6,826 bases of DNA, taken from positions 1 through 6,826 of the forward strand of contig JBJOGW010000051.1 of assembly GCA_046048055.1 (NCBI GenBank), written 5' to 3'. Shown piece after piece: positions 1-5,904 of this stretch (its first letter is position 1; each line of letters begins with the position of its first letter). This DNA comes from SYAC01 sp046048055. Lineage in GTDB: Bacteria; Planctomycetota; Phycisphaerae; Phycisphaerales; SM1A02. A program made the translations under genes and the position numbers. Under the pieces are notes generated by a model. That model ran no database searches. It saw only the letters and a program-made list of their open reading frames with translations, and was not told where the DNA came from.

Positions 1-45
1 CGCCGCCGGAGCGACCTGGTCTGCACGAAAAAGGGCATCAAGTAG
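1..45 (+). CDS. Possible C-terminal tail of a gene entering from the left (partial)
   Basis: Frame 1 is open from the left edge to a TAG at 43-45 and would encode only 14 residues (RRRSDLVCTKKGIK). Nearly all of its codons end in G or C, as in the real genes of the window. That is too little to identify a product, and a stretch this short can be open by chance. If real, its stop lies 97 nt before the toxin start, so the toxin-antitoxin cluster would lie downstream in the same direction. Confidence 0.25.
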   Translation, partial: RRRSDLVCTKKGIK

Positions 46-122
46 GGGAACCCACGGCCGTCTTCGATAGGGTGCAAGCACAACCCCGGAACCCACGCCC
101 ACCGGGCGATGGAGGGAAATCC

Positions 123-134
123 GCGCGGTCGCGC
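123..134. promoter_or_regulatory. Candidate operator palindrome just before the toxin gene
   Basis: The site reads gcgcg-GT-cgcgc, two perfect 5-base arms around a 2-base centre, and ends 8 nt before the toxin start at 143. HigA/RelB-type antitoxins usually repress their own operon by binding palindromes near the promoter, so the position is right. The motif is alternating G and C in a GC-rich region, so chance is a serious alternative. No convincing -10 or -35 box was seen nearby. Confidence 0.25.
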
Positions 135-142
135 CTTGACCC

Positions 143-162
143 ATGTATCCAATCGAATACAT
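143..162. promoter_or_regulatory. Candidate AT-rich inverted repeat over the toxin start codon
   Basis: The arms atgtat (143-148) and atacat (157-162) are exact reverse complements separated by 8 bases. The element is markedly AT-rich for this window and covers the toxin start. A HigA-like dimer bound here could block initiation, but the element also encodes residues 1-7 of the toxin, so the symmetry could be accidental. Confidence 0.25.
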
Positions 163-463
163 TCTGCCGGAAGGCCTTCAGGCCACACCCGAGTTCTCGC
201 GGTGGTTCATGGGGCTGCGCGACCGCACGGCCCAGCACCGCATCATGCAACGACTCAGGCGTCTGGCACAAGGCAACCGAGGAGACTGCAAGATGATCGA
301 CCACAACCTGTTTGAACTTCGTCTGCACCACGGCCCCGGCTGGCGGGTGTACTTCTGCAAGCGCGGACCCGTGCACGTGCTGCTGTTGACGGGCGGGGAC
401 AAGTGGTCGCAATTCCGCGACATCGCGGTGGCGCGCCAGTTGCGGGACAGGGGTGCGGCATGA
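143..463 (+). CDS. RelE/ParE-superfamily toxin (HigB-like, Gp49 / addiction-module killer family)
   Basis: This 106-residue protein is the probable toxin of a type II toxin-antitoxin pair. Relatives are small RelE-fold proteins, most of which cut mRNA on the ribosome when the antitoxin is lost. The family pattern is clear: an N-terminal helical part with LRDRTAQHRIMQRLRRL and GNRGD (residues 25-48), then the sheet-forming core FELRLHHGPGWRVYF (57-71), then LLTGGDKWSQFRDIAVAR (81-98). The GPGYRVYF-like and GGDKxxQxxDI blocks are the hallmarks of this killer family, and the length is normal. The N-terminus before TPEF is slightly longer than usual. The ATG at 143 gives the natural family start but has no Shine-Dalgarno site close by. 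Its TGA overlaps the antitoxin ATG (ATGA at 460-463), so the two are very likely translated together. Toxin-first order is typical of HigBA-like pairs. The family is secure; activity and the exact target are not. Confidence 0.87.
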   Translation: MYPIEYILPEGLQATPEFSRWFMGLRDRTAQHRIMQRLRRLAQGNRGDCKMIDHNLFELRLHHGPGWRVYFCKRGPVHVLLLTGGDKWSQFRDIAVARQLRDRGAA

Positions 464-933
464 GCGCTTCGCGTCGATCAAGGCGGACCATCAAGTTCCG
501 ACCCGTGCCAGACGGCTCAGGCAATGTCTACTTCGATCCGGCTGACTTTCTGGAGACGGAGAGCGACATCGCGGTGTACCTGTCCGAGGCGCTGATGGAC
601 GACACGGTGCCCGGCATTCTGGACAGCCTCTTCACCGCGTGCCGTGCGCGCGGCATCGGCAAGGTGGCGCACGCGGCCGGTCTGGGCCGTGAAAGTCTGT
701 ACAAGGCGCTGTCACCCAAGGCACACCCGCGGTTCGAGACCATCGTCAAGCTTGTGCGCGCCCTCGGCCTGATGTTCGAGCTGAAGGTGGCGCCCAAGGA
801 CGTGCGCAAGCGCGCCGCCGCAGCCATGGCAGCACCCAAGCGTCGCAAGGCGGTGCGCGCCGCGCCACGGACATGCTGCAGCAAGCCGGACTCGAGTCGC
901 GCGCTCCGGTCATGGATCCCGCCGATCCCGTGA
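460..933 (+). CDS. HigA-like helix-turn-helix antitoxin with long N- and C-terminal extensions
   Basis: This is the probable antitoxin for the toxin just upstream, acting by binding the toxin and repressing the operon. The core (residues 26-110) matches the 'probable addiction module antidote' family: DPADFLETESDIAVYLSEAL at 26-45, then a Xre/HTH-type DNA-binding region at about 66-104 with IGKVAHAAGLGRESLYKALS and FETIVKLVRALGL. I chose the ATG at 460, not the upstream in-frame GTG at 403, because it forms the ATGA overlap with the toxin stop and has an aggggg-like ribosome site (449-453) 6 nt before it. At 157 residues it is about 50% longer than the usual ~100. There is a basic N-terminal arm (SRRSRRTIKFR) and a C-terminal tail of about 47 residues rich in Lys, Arg and Ala, then CC, Ser and Pro, probably disordered. 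The tail could be a real extension or the result of an old frameshift near 860. Codons at 860-930 keep G or C at the third position in 18 of 21, which favours real coding. Confidence 0.85.
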   Translation: MSASRRSRRTIKFRPVPDGSGNVYFDPADFLETESDIAVYLSEALMDDTVPGILDSLFTACRARGIGKVAHAAGLGRESLYKALSPKAHPRFETIVKLVRALGLMFELKVAPKDVRKRAAAAMAAPKRRKAVRAAPRTCCSKPDSSRALRSWIPPIP

Positions 934-1142
934 AGGCGGACGTGATCCTTTTCCAGGCCTCCGATGCGGGTCAGGAACACCTTCGCGCCATGCTGGCACG
1001 GCATCCGAACGCCACGGTCGTGCCGGTGGGACCAGTCGATGCGCCGGTCATGGGCACGCTGGGACTTCAGCCCGATCCGGACACCCCAGGCACGTGGACG
1101 CGTCCACCCCGCAAGCCGCCCGCAGGATCCAGGCGCCGCTAG
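930..1142 (+). CDS. Small hypothetical protein overlapping the antitoxin end
   Basis: I do not recognise this product. A GTG at 930 overlaps the antitoxin TGA as GTGA, repeating the toxin-antitoxin junction, and gives 70 residues. In-frame ATGs at 912 and 873 would give 76 and 89 residues with longer overlaps. None of these starts has a good ribosome site, so translation would depend on coupling. The protein starts with a likely strand-helix-strand unit (KADVILFQASDAGQEHLRAM, then NATVVPVGP) and ends in a Pro/Arg-rich tail (TRPPRKPPAGSRRR). Hydrophobic residues fall on second codon positions as expected of real coding, whereas the competing frames look Arg/Trp- or His/Arg-rich. The TAG lies 9 nt before the methyltransferase. 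It may be a third operon gene or a broken continuation of the antitoxin. Confidence 0.45.
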   Translation: MKADVILFQASDAGQEHLRAMLARHPNATVVPVGPVDAPVMGTLGLQPDPDTPGTWTRPPRKPPAGSRRR

Positions 1143-1151
1143 GCTGCCGAC

Positions 1152-1715
1152 ATGGAGCACTTCTTCGAGAGCATCGAGGGGTGGTTCACCTTCCCCAGGC
1201 TCTACGCCATGCTGGTGCAGCACATGCCGGCCGGCGGCACCTTCGTGGAGGTCGGATCATGGAAGGGCCAGAGCCTGGCGTTCCTGGCGGTGGAAGCGAT
1301 CCGGCAGCGCCGTGATTTCCGGATCGTGGCCGTGGACACCTGGCAGGGCAGCAGCGAACACGCAGCCGTGGACAGCATTCGCCAGGGCACGCTCTTCGAC
1401 GAGTTCACCGCCAACCTGGCGCCGGTGGCGGACCGGTTCAGTGCCCTGCGGCTGCCCTCGCTGGAGGCGGCCGCCACCTTCGCGGATGGATCGCTCGATG
1501 CGCTGTTCATCGATGCGGCGCACGAGTTCGCCGCCGTGGCCGCCAATCTGGAGGCCTGGTACCCCAAGGTGAAGCGCGGCGGCTGGTTCTGCGGTCACGA
1601 CTATTCCAGCGCCTGGCCCGGCGTGGTGCGCGCCGTCGATCGCTTCTTCACCAGGCGTGCCGGCGAGCTGCTGTCGCGCGGCGACGAATTCTGCTGGGTC
1701 AGTCGCAAGGCCTGA
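1152..1715 (+). CDS. Class I SAM-dependent methyltransferase (Methyltransf_24-like)
   Basis: This 187-residue soluble enzyme probably transfers a methyl group from S-adenosylmethionine to an unknown acceptor. The Rossmann-type motifs are in order: motif I FVEVGSWKGQS (31-41), which binds the cofactor's amino acid part; an acidic end of strand 2 in VAVDTWQG (59-66), where Asp62 should hold the ribose; LDALFIDAAHEFAAVAANLE (115-134), with the DxxH pattern typical of this group; and KRGGWFCGHDY (141-151). Members with EVGSWxGxS and GGxxxGHDY are often annotated as class I SAM or FkbM/TylF-adjacent methyltransferases, commonly in surface-sugar or secondary-metabolism loci, but no such locus is visible here. 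It starts 9 nt after the small unknown gene with only a weak agg at 1141-1143, so it probably belongs to the same transcript as the toxin-antitoxin pair. It ends 9 nt from the convergent transporter gene, with no terminator between. Confidence 0.85.
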   Translation: MEHFFESIEGWFTFPRLYAMLVQHMPAGGTFVEVGSWKGQSLAFLAVEAIRQRRDFRIVAVDTWQGSSEHAAVDSIRQGTLFDEFTANLAPVADRFSALRLPSLEAAATFADGSLDALFIDAAHEFAAVAANLEAWYPKVKRGGWFCGHDYSSAWPGVVRAVDRFFTRRAGELLSRGDEFCWVSRKA

Positions 1716-1724
1716 GCCGGCCGA

Positions 1725-2942
1725 TCAGGCAGCGGCTGCACCAAACCGGCTTCGGCGCATGCCTTGCCGGTACACCACGGCAGCGATCGCGAAGCCGATG
1801 AACCACGAGTAGGGATAGAGGGCGTCCCACAGGTCGGGCCCGCCCTGCATCAACTTCACGCTGCGCAGGAAGCCGATGATGTTGGGGGCCACGCCGGCCA
1901 CGAGCGCCACCAGGGCCACGGGGTTGGTGCCCGCGTAGCGACCCTTCGGCCGATACAGGTCGGGCACGTCCAGCTGCGTGCGGCGCACCAGCCAGTAGTC
2001 GACCACCATGATGCCGGCGATCGGCCCCAGCAGCGCGCCATACCCCACGAGCCAGTTGAAGATGTAGGCCTCGGGGTTGGCCAGCAGCCTCCACGGCATG
2101 ATCAGAATGCCGACCACGCCGGTGATCACGCCGCCGGTCCTGAAGCTGATCAGGCGCGGAGCGCAGTTGGCGAAGTCGTTCGCGGGGCTCACCACGTTGG
2201 CGGCGATGTTGGTGGCGATGGTGGCCACGGCCACGCCAAGGAGCGCCAGCAGCGCCACGGCCCAGCGTGTGCCGGCGTCAGCCAGCAGCGGCGCCTCGAA
2301 CCCCGCGGGCGGCACGCTGCTGGTGATGTGCCCAAGCACCACCACCGGATCCCACAGCGTCTTCGGATCGGTGCCCTTCAGCAGGCCCTCGGCCGCGCTG
2401 GTGATGACCACGGCCATGGCGCTGAATCCGAACATGGTGGTCGGCAGGCCAAGCCCCATGACCGTGGCACCGGCGCCGATCTCGTTGAATGCGGGCCATG
2501 CCGCGGCCAGGAACGTGCGCACCGCCTCGCCACCGATGTAGGTCTGGATGCCGAACCACCCGCACGCCACCACGGCCCGCAGGATGGCGGGCACGTTCGC
2601 GCCCACGGTGCCGAAGCTGCTGCGTGCCAGCACGGGGAACGGGATGCCGTACCTGGTTCCCGGGTGCGCGTTCAGCAGGATGGGAACAAGCACGATCACG
2701 TTGCCCAGCGCGATGGTGAGCAGCGCCTGCCACCAGTTCATGCCCAGCGCGATCAGTCCGCCGGCCAGCATGTAGGTGGGCAGGCAGTGCGCCATGCTGA
2801 TCCACAGCGCCGCGAAGTTCCACGTGGTCCAGGTACGGCGTCGCGCGGGCACCGGCGCCAGGTCCCCGTTGAACAGCGGACTGGTGGCGATGTCGGCGGG
2901 AAGTTCGGCCAGGGCTTCGCGCGTGAGTGCGGGGTCGTGCAT
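1725..2942 (-). CDS. NCS1-family nucleobase/hydantoin-type permease with apparent internal deletion
   Basis: This is an inner-membrane transporter of the NCS1 family (cytosine, purine, uracil, allantoin and hydantoin symporters, LeuT-like fold). I chose the ATG at 2942 because an AGGAG site (complement of 2949-2953) lies 6 nt before it; a longer frame from 2996 would start inside the upstream terminator. Of 405 residues, the part to about 165 has helices 1-3 with ARSSFG (106-111) and ACGWFGIQ (126-133); Trp129 and Gln133 correspond to substrate-binding Trp117 and Gln121 of Mhp1. TIATNIAANVVSPANDF (241-257) is helix 8, with Asn249 at the Mhp1 Asn318 position, and RLISFRTGG and MPWRLLANPEAYIFNWLVGY follow. 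However, GLGLPTTMFGFSAM (163-176) joins helix 3 almost directly to helix 7. The expected helices 4-6, including the GFW...LNxPDFTR segment that carries Mhp1 Trp220, are missing. The family is usually 480-500 residues. The frame is intact, so this is a deletion rather than a frameshift, and function is doubtful. Confidence 0.88.
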   Translation of the reverse strand: MHDPALTREALAELPADIATSPLFNGDLAPVPARRRTWTTWNFAALWISMAHCLPTYMLAGGLIALGMNWWQALLTIALGNVIVLVPILLNAHPGTRYGIPFPVLARSSFGTVGANVPAILRAVVACGWFGIQTYIGGEAVRTFLAAAWPAFNEIGAGATVMGLGLPTTMFGFSAMAVVITSAAEGLLKGTDPKTLWDPVVVLGHITSSVPPAGFEAPLLADAGTRWAVALLALLGVAVATIATNIAANVVSPANDFANCAPRLISFRTGGVITGVVGILIMPWRLLANPEAYIFNWLVGYGALLGPIAGIMVVDYWLVRRTQLDVPDLYRPKGRYAGTNPVALVALVAGVAPNIIGFLRSVKLMQGGPDLWDALYPYSWFIGFAIAAVVYRQGMRRSRFGAAAA

Positions 2943-2988
2943 GCGGGGCTCCTGCTGGCTTGACGGTCGCCCAGCGTGAAGGAGATCG

Positions 2989-3021
2989 AAAAACACCGCC
3001 CGCGGCGTGAACCGCGGGCGG
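2989..3021 (-). terminator. Intrinsic terminator after the secreted dockerin-repeat gene
   Basis: A perfect 10-base-pair GC stem (ccgcccgcgg at 2996-3005, ccgcgggcgg at 3012-3021) closes a 6-base loop. Read on the minus strand it is followed at once by TGTTTTT (the A run at 2989-2993). It lies 33 nt past the TAA of the gene ending at 3055, so it should end that transcript. It also sits only 46 nt before the transporter start, so the transporter needs a promoter inside that short gap or relies on readthrough. Confidence 0.87.
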
Positions 3022-3054
3022 CTGCTCCCCTTTCAGGTCTCTCCAACCGGTGAA

Positions 3055-4596
3055 TTACGTGCATCCGCCCCAGGAGCCGAGCAAAATGCCGAGATCGGCT
3101 CCATTCACCGTGCCATCACCATTCAAGTCACCGCGGCCTCCGGGGTTCGTCACGCCCCAACTGCCGAGCAGGACACCCAGGTCGGCGCCATTCACGACCT
3201 GGTCGCCATTCAGGTCAGCCGGGCACAGCACGTAGGGGCAATGGAGGCCCGCCGAGGAGGTTTCATGGTCCCAGGTGCCCATCAGGATCCGATCAAGATG
3301 ATCGGGCCATTCGAGAAAGCAACTCCCTTCGCCGCTGACCTGCGGATAGCAACCGAACTGACTGGGACAGTAGTGCAACTCATCCGAAGGGCAACGAATC
3401 GGATCCTCGGAGAGGTCCGGTCGAGCCATCACTCCGTGGTCTCCGGCCACGCCGACATCCGAGAAGGTCGGCTCCATCGCGTGTTCCGTCAGGAACACCG
3501 AATCCACCTGGATCTCGGCCTGGAATGGAAGTGAATTGAACCCCAGCCCTCCGCCCGTCTGACCACCGCCACTACCGGGGCCATCGAGAGACTTGGCTGC
3601 TTCTTGCTTGACCGTGGCAGCCAGTTCCCTCGAGACATCGGCCACCTGAACCGGACCCGTCAACGCGGCCGTCAGAGCGTCCGCCGTGAACGGGGCGGGA
3701 ACGGGAAGGTGCAACTCCACCTGGTATCGACGATCCGCCAGCGGCGCGCTCCAGGGAGAACCCTTCGCGAGATCCCCATTCTGGAGCCGCTTGTAGTTGA
3801 GTGCCAGGGTTCGCCACGTCGAGTTCCCGCTCGGAGCGTCGGAGACCGTGTCGATCAGGGCATCGGCCCGGATCAGGTAGATGGCCTCGCGACGATGCAG
3901 GTTGTCCCCCTCGCCACACTGGTACGTGGAGCCCGGATTCGTCCATGCATCCGACTCGGACGCGTTCGGGGCCCGGTTCCATTCCTTGATGCGAACCTCC
4001 AGCACAGGCAGATCCGAGTGCATCCAGTGATCCGCGATGCCAAGCGCTCTGCGTTCCTCGTAACCCGCCAAGCACGCGACGGACCGCTCGGCAATGGCGC
4101 GTGCCTCGAGACGAAGCTGCATCCAGGGTCCAGATCCGAGCTTCAGAGCGCCCTGCTGCACGTTGGCATACACGGGCCGAATGTCGGCCGTGTGCTGGAA
4201 CTGCGTCTGCCCGTCACACGTGGTCACGTCGCAGTAGTTCGCGGAGACGGTCAATCGCTCCAGGTCATCAAGGACTTCCCGCACGTTCACGTCGCCCACG
4301 GCCCACTCTGTCCTCCCGTCACAGAACAGCCGATTCATGAAATAGGTCGGGATCAGCCGCAGCACGGCTCGGTTGTCCACGTGCGCCACGTGGGCGGCAC
4401 GCTCGTACGCGATCGCCTCGAGGTGCGGATCGATGCCTTCGACGGGATGCTGGAGAGCGGCCCGCTTCCAGTTGTCGATTCGGCCGCCCGCCGCGACGAA
4501 CTCGGGATCCTGGATCACGTTCTGCGACCATGCCGCACCAACGAAACAGCCAAGCGCGGCAAGCGCCGCGCATCCACCGAGATCAAACTGTCGCAT
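3055..4596 (-). CDS. Secreted protein of unknown function with C-terminal dockerin-like repeats
   Basis: This 513-residue protein has a signal peptide (residues 1-24, hydrophobic AALAALGCFVGAAWS, likely cut before Gln25) and is probably exported. The ATG at 4596 has an AGGAG site (complement of 4605-4609) 8 nt before it; a GTG at 4623 would add nine residues ahead of the signal. The mature start VIQDPEFV...IDNWKR and the later FQAEIQVDSVFLTE (about 353-366) resemble the first and last strands of a jelly-roll carbohydrate-binding domain, but I could not confirm a family. A Gly-rich stretch at about 338-350 (GPGSGGGQTGGG) precedes that last strand. A Cys-rich region (about 395-458) leads to two loops at 461-482 and 490-511, each with D-x-N-x-D...N-x-x-D and ADLGxLLGSWG. 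These are dockerin type I-like calcium sites typical of Phycisphaerae. No enzyme motif was seen. G+C is lower here (58% at 3361-3420) than in the desaturase (70% at 5341-5400). Confidence 0.82.
   Translation of the reverse strand: MRQFDLGGCAALAALGCFVGAAWSQNVIQDPEFVAAGGRIDNWKRAALQHPVEGIDPHLEAIAYERAAHVAHVDNRAVLRLIPTYFMNRLFCDGRTEWAVGDVNVREVLDDLERLTVSANYCDVTTCDGQTQFQHTADIRPVYANVQQGALKLGSGPWMQLRLEARAIAERSVACLAGYEERRALGIADHWMHSDLPVLEVRIKEWNRAPNASESDAWTNPGSTYQCGEGDNLHRREAIYLIRADALIDTVSDAPSGNSTWRTLALNYKRLQNGDLAKGSPWSAPLADRRYQVELHLPVPAPFTADALTAALTGPVQVADVSRELAATVKQEAAKSLDGPGSGGGQTGGGLGFNSLPFQAEIQVDSVFLTEHAMEPTFSDVGVAGDHGVMARPDLSEDPIRCPSDELHYCPSQFGCYPQVSGEGSCFLEWPDHLDRILMGTWDHETSSAGLHCPYVLCPADLNGDQVVNGADLGVLLGSWGVTNPGGRGDLNGDGTVNGADLGILLGSWGGCT
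3070..3217 (-). repeat. Two tandem dockerin-like coding repeats
   Basis: The segments ending at 3130 and 3217 on the plus strand are imperfect copies spaced exactly 87 bases (29 codons) apart; both carry the complement of DLNGD...NGADLG. The spacing keeps the frame, as expected for duplicated EF-hand-like calcium loops. The copies differ at many silent and some replacement positions, so the duplication is old. Confidence 0.8.
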
Positions 4597-4670
4597 GACA
4601 TGAACTCCTGGGGAAAGGCCCACACAGGCTTCCGGCCCAACCTATCCGCGTCGCAGGTGAAGTCCAGAAG

Positions 4671-5714
4671 TCATCCGCGACTTTGTGTCGGGCGTTCCTT
4701 ATCGGCCGCGATGCCGCTGATCGGAGCGAGCGCCGCCACCCTTCCCGCATGCCGCACATGCCGCGGCCGCACCACGTGCGTGGCCAGGCCCACCATCTCC
4801 AGCAGCCGGATCTGCATGTAGGTCACGTCGAACTCCCACCAGCGGTGATGGTTGCTGGCACTGGCAGGGTCATGGTGATGGTTGTTGTGCCAGCCCTCGC
4901 CCACCGTCAGGATGGCCACCAGCCAGTTGTTGCGGCTGTGATCGTTGGTGCGGTAGTTGCTGTAGCCGAACAGGTGGGTGAGCGAGTTCACGCTCCAGGT
5001 GATGTGCCACACCAGCACCGTGCGCACGAACACCCCCCACACCAGCAGGCTCAACCCGAACTGCACGCCCGCCATCAGGCCCGACTCGGCCCAGCCGATG
5101 GCCAGCCCCACGCCGAAGAACAGGGCCGCATGGGCCAGCCAGATCCAGATCCAGATGGGCCGCTTCTCCAGGGCCATGTAGAACGGATCCTCGAGCACGT
5201 CGCGGGCGTAGCGCCGGTACATGTCGATGCTGCTGGTGGCGCTGTTGCGCACGAGCAGCCAACCCACATGCGCCCAGAGAAACCGCACCAGCGGCGAATG
5301 CGGGTCCTGCTCCTCGTCGGAATGGTTGTGGTGAAACCGGTGCGTGGCCACCCACTTGCCCGGGGCATCCTGCAGGCAGCAGAGCGCCACCACCACCATG
5401 GCATGCTCAAGCCACTTGGGCACGCGCGCACTGCGATGCGTGAGCAGCCGGTGATAGCAGAGGTTGATCCCCTGCCCGAACACGTGCACCCCCACCACCG
5501 CCGCGATCAGGCCCGTCCAGGAGAACAGCCACGGCACGAACGCCGCCAGCGCCAGCACGTGCATGAGGGCGATGGTGATGGCGTAGGACCAGACCACGGT
5601 GCCGCGCATCACGGTGTCCGGCACGGGCAGGCGGTGCGCGGCGGATTCGGTCACGTGGGGCAGCGCTGGATCAAGCGCCACGGCGTTCAGGGCAACGCCC
5701 GAGTGTGAGGACAT
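4671..5714 (-). CDS. Membrane fatty acid desaturase (acyl-CoA delta-9 type)
   Basis: This 347-residue di-iron membrane enzyme inserts a double bond into a saturated acyl chain using O2 and electrons from a ferredoxin- or cytochrome-type donor. All three histidine boxes of the stearoyl-CoA desaturase group are present: HRLLTH (88-93), HRFHHNHSD (125-133) and EGWHNNHHHD (273-282). The helper motif WHITWSVNSLTHLFG (236-250) has Asn243 and His247 at the extra metal-ligand positions. Hydrophobic spans at about 41-62, 64-82, 187-208 and 213-235 fit the usual two pairs of membrane helices. No fused cytochrome b5 domain is present, so the electron donor is separate. The ATG at 5714 has an AGGA site (complement of 5721-5724) 6 nt upstream. 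Regiospecificity cannot be read from sequence; delta-9 is by family resemblance. The next minus-strand gene begins 74 nt after its stop, with no terminator seen between them, so readthrough is possible. Confidence 0.93.
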   Translation of the reverse strand: MSSHSGVALNAVALDPALPHVTESAAHRLPVPDTVMRGTVVWSYAITIALMHVLALAAFVPWLFSWTGLIAAVVGVHVFGQGINLCYHRLLTHRSARVPKWLEHAMVVVALCCLQDAPGKWVATHRFHHNHSDEEQDPHSPLVRFLWAHVGWLLVRNSATSSIDMYRRYARDVLEDPFYMALEKRPIWIWIWLAHAALFFGVGLAIGWAESGLMAGVQFGLSLLVWGVFVRTVLVWHITWSVNSLTHLFGYSNYRTNDHSRNNWLVAILTVGEGWHNNHHHDPASASNHHRWWEFDVTYMQIRLLEMVGLATHVVRPRHVRHAGRVAALAPISGIAADKERPTQSRG

Positions 5715-5759
5715 GCTGGTTCCTGCCAGGGGATTCCGATCGTTTCACGACGCCAGCCG

Positions 5760-5769
5760 GCATGCATGC
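5760..5769. promoter_or_regulatory. Palindrome upstream of the desaturase start
   Basis: The 10-base sequence gcatgcatgc is its own reverse complement and lies 46 bases upstream of the desaturase ATG, a plausible place for a repressor site. Desaturase genes are often controlled by membrane-state regulators, but I cannot match this site to a known one. It could be chance. Confidence 0.25.
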
Positions 5770-5804
5770 GATCAGAGAGGCCGTCCGCCCTCGCACACCA
5801 TGTG

Positions 5805-5832
5805 CGGCCACCACCCCAGCGGGGTCCGGCCG
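5805..5832 (-). promoter_or_regulatory. Possible hairpin between the lipoprotein and desaturase genes
   Basis: The arms cggcc (5805-5809) and ggccg (5828-5832) flank an inner stem acccc (5813-5817) with ggggt (5821-5825) and a 3-base loop. There is no following T run on either strand, so it is not a standard intrinsic terminator. In the rest of this 190-base gap I see only a short perfect palindrome, ttcgctgcagcgaa at 5885-5898, just past the lipoprotein stop. The structures could act in transcript ending or in the desaturase leader. Confidence 0.3.
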
Positions 5833-5904
5833 ACTTCCAAGGTTCCGGCTGCACCGGGACCCGGGAACACTACCCGAAATGACCTTCGCTGCAGCGAAAT
5901 CGCC

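Noticed and set aside
96..108. Hairpin cgccc-acc-gggcg as a terminator of a left-hand gene
   Set aside because: It has only five base pairs and no T run after it; it is not distinguishable from chance in GC-rich DNA.
528..1223. 231-residue open frame on the minus strand over the antitoxin and small gene
   Set aside because: It is opposite the recognisable antitoxin helix-turn-helix and the methyltransferase start, with low-information Arg/Ala/Ser composition.
964..1572. 202-residue plus-strand frame across the small gene and methyltransferase
   Set aside because: It is rich in Trp, Arg and Ser and overlaps the methyltransferase in another frame; the methyltransferase motifs are decisive.
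1764..2963. 399-residue open frame on the plus strand opposite the transporter
   Set aside because: It is rich in His, Gly, Arg and Gln with no family pattern and lies exactly opposite a clear NCS1 gene; long mirror frames are expected at this G+C.
3070..3217. CRISPR-like or mobile-element repeat
   Set aside because: There are only two imperfect copies, spaced by whole codons, encoding a known calcium-loop motif.
3055..4623. Longer start (GTG at 4623) for the secreted protein
   Set aside because: It would put nine residues before the signal peptide and run through the AGGAG site that serves the ATG at 4596.
3604..4821. 405-residue open frame on the plus strand opposite the dockerin-repeat gene
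   Set aside because: It is Arg/His-rich with no motif and runs across the signal peptide, ribosome site and start of the well-supported minus-strand gene.
4683..5708. 341-residue open frame on the plus strand opposite the desaturase
   Set aside because: It covers the same span as a gene with all three histidine boxes and has shadow-like composition (many HH, GR, PA runs).
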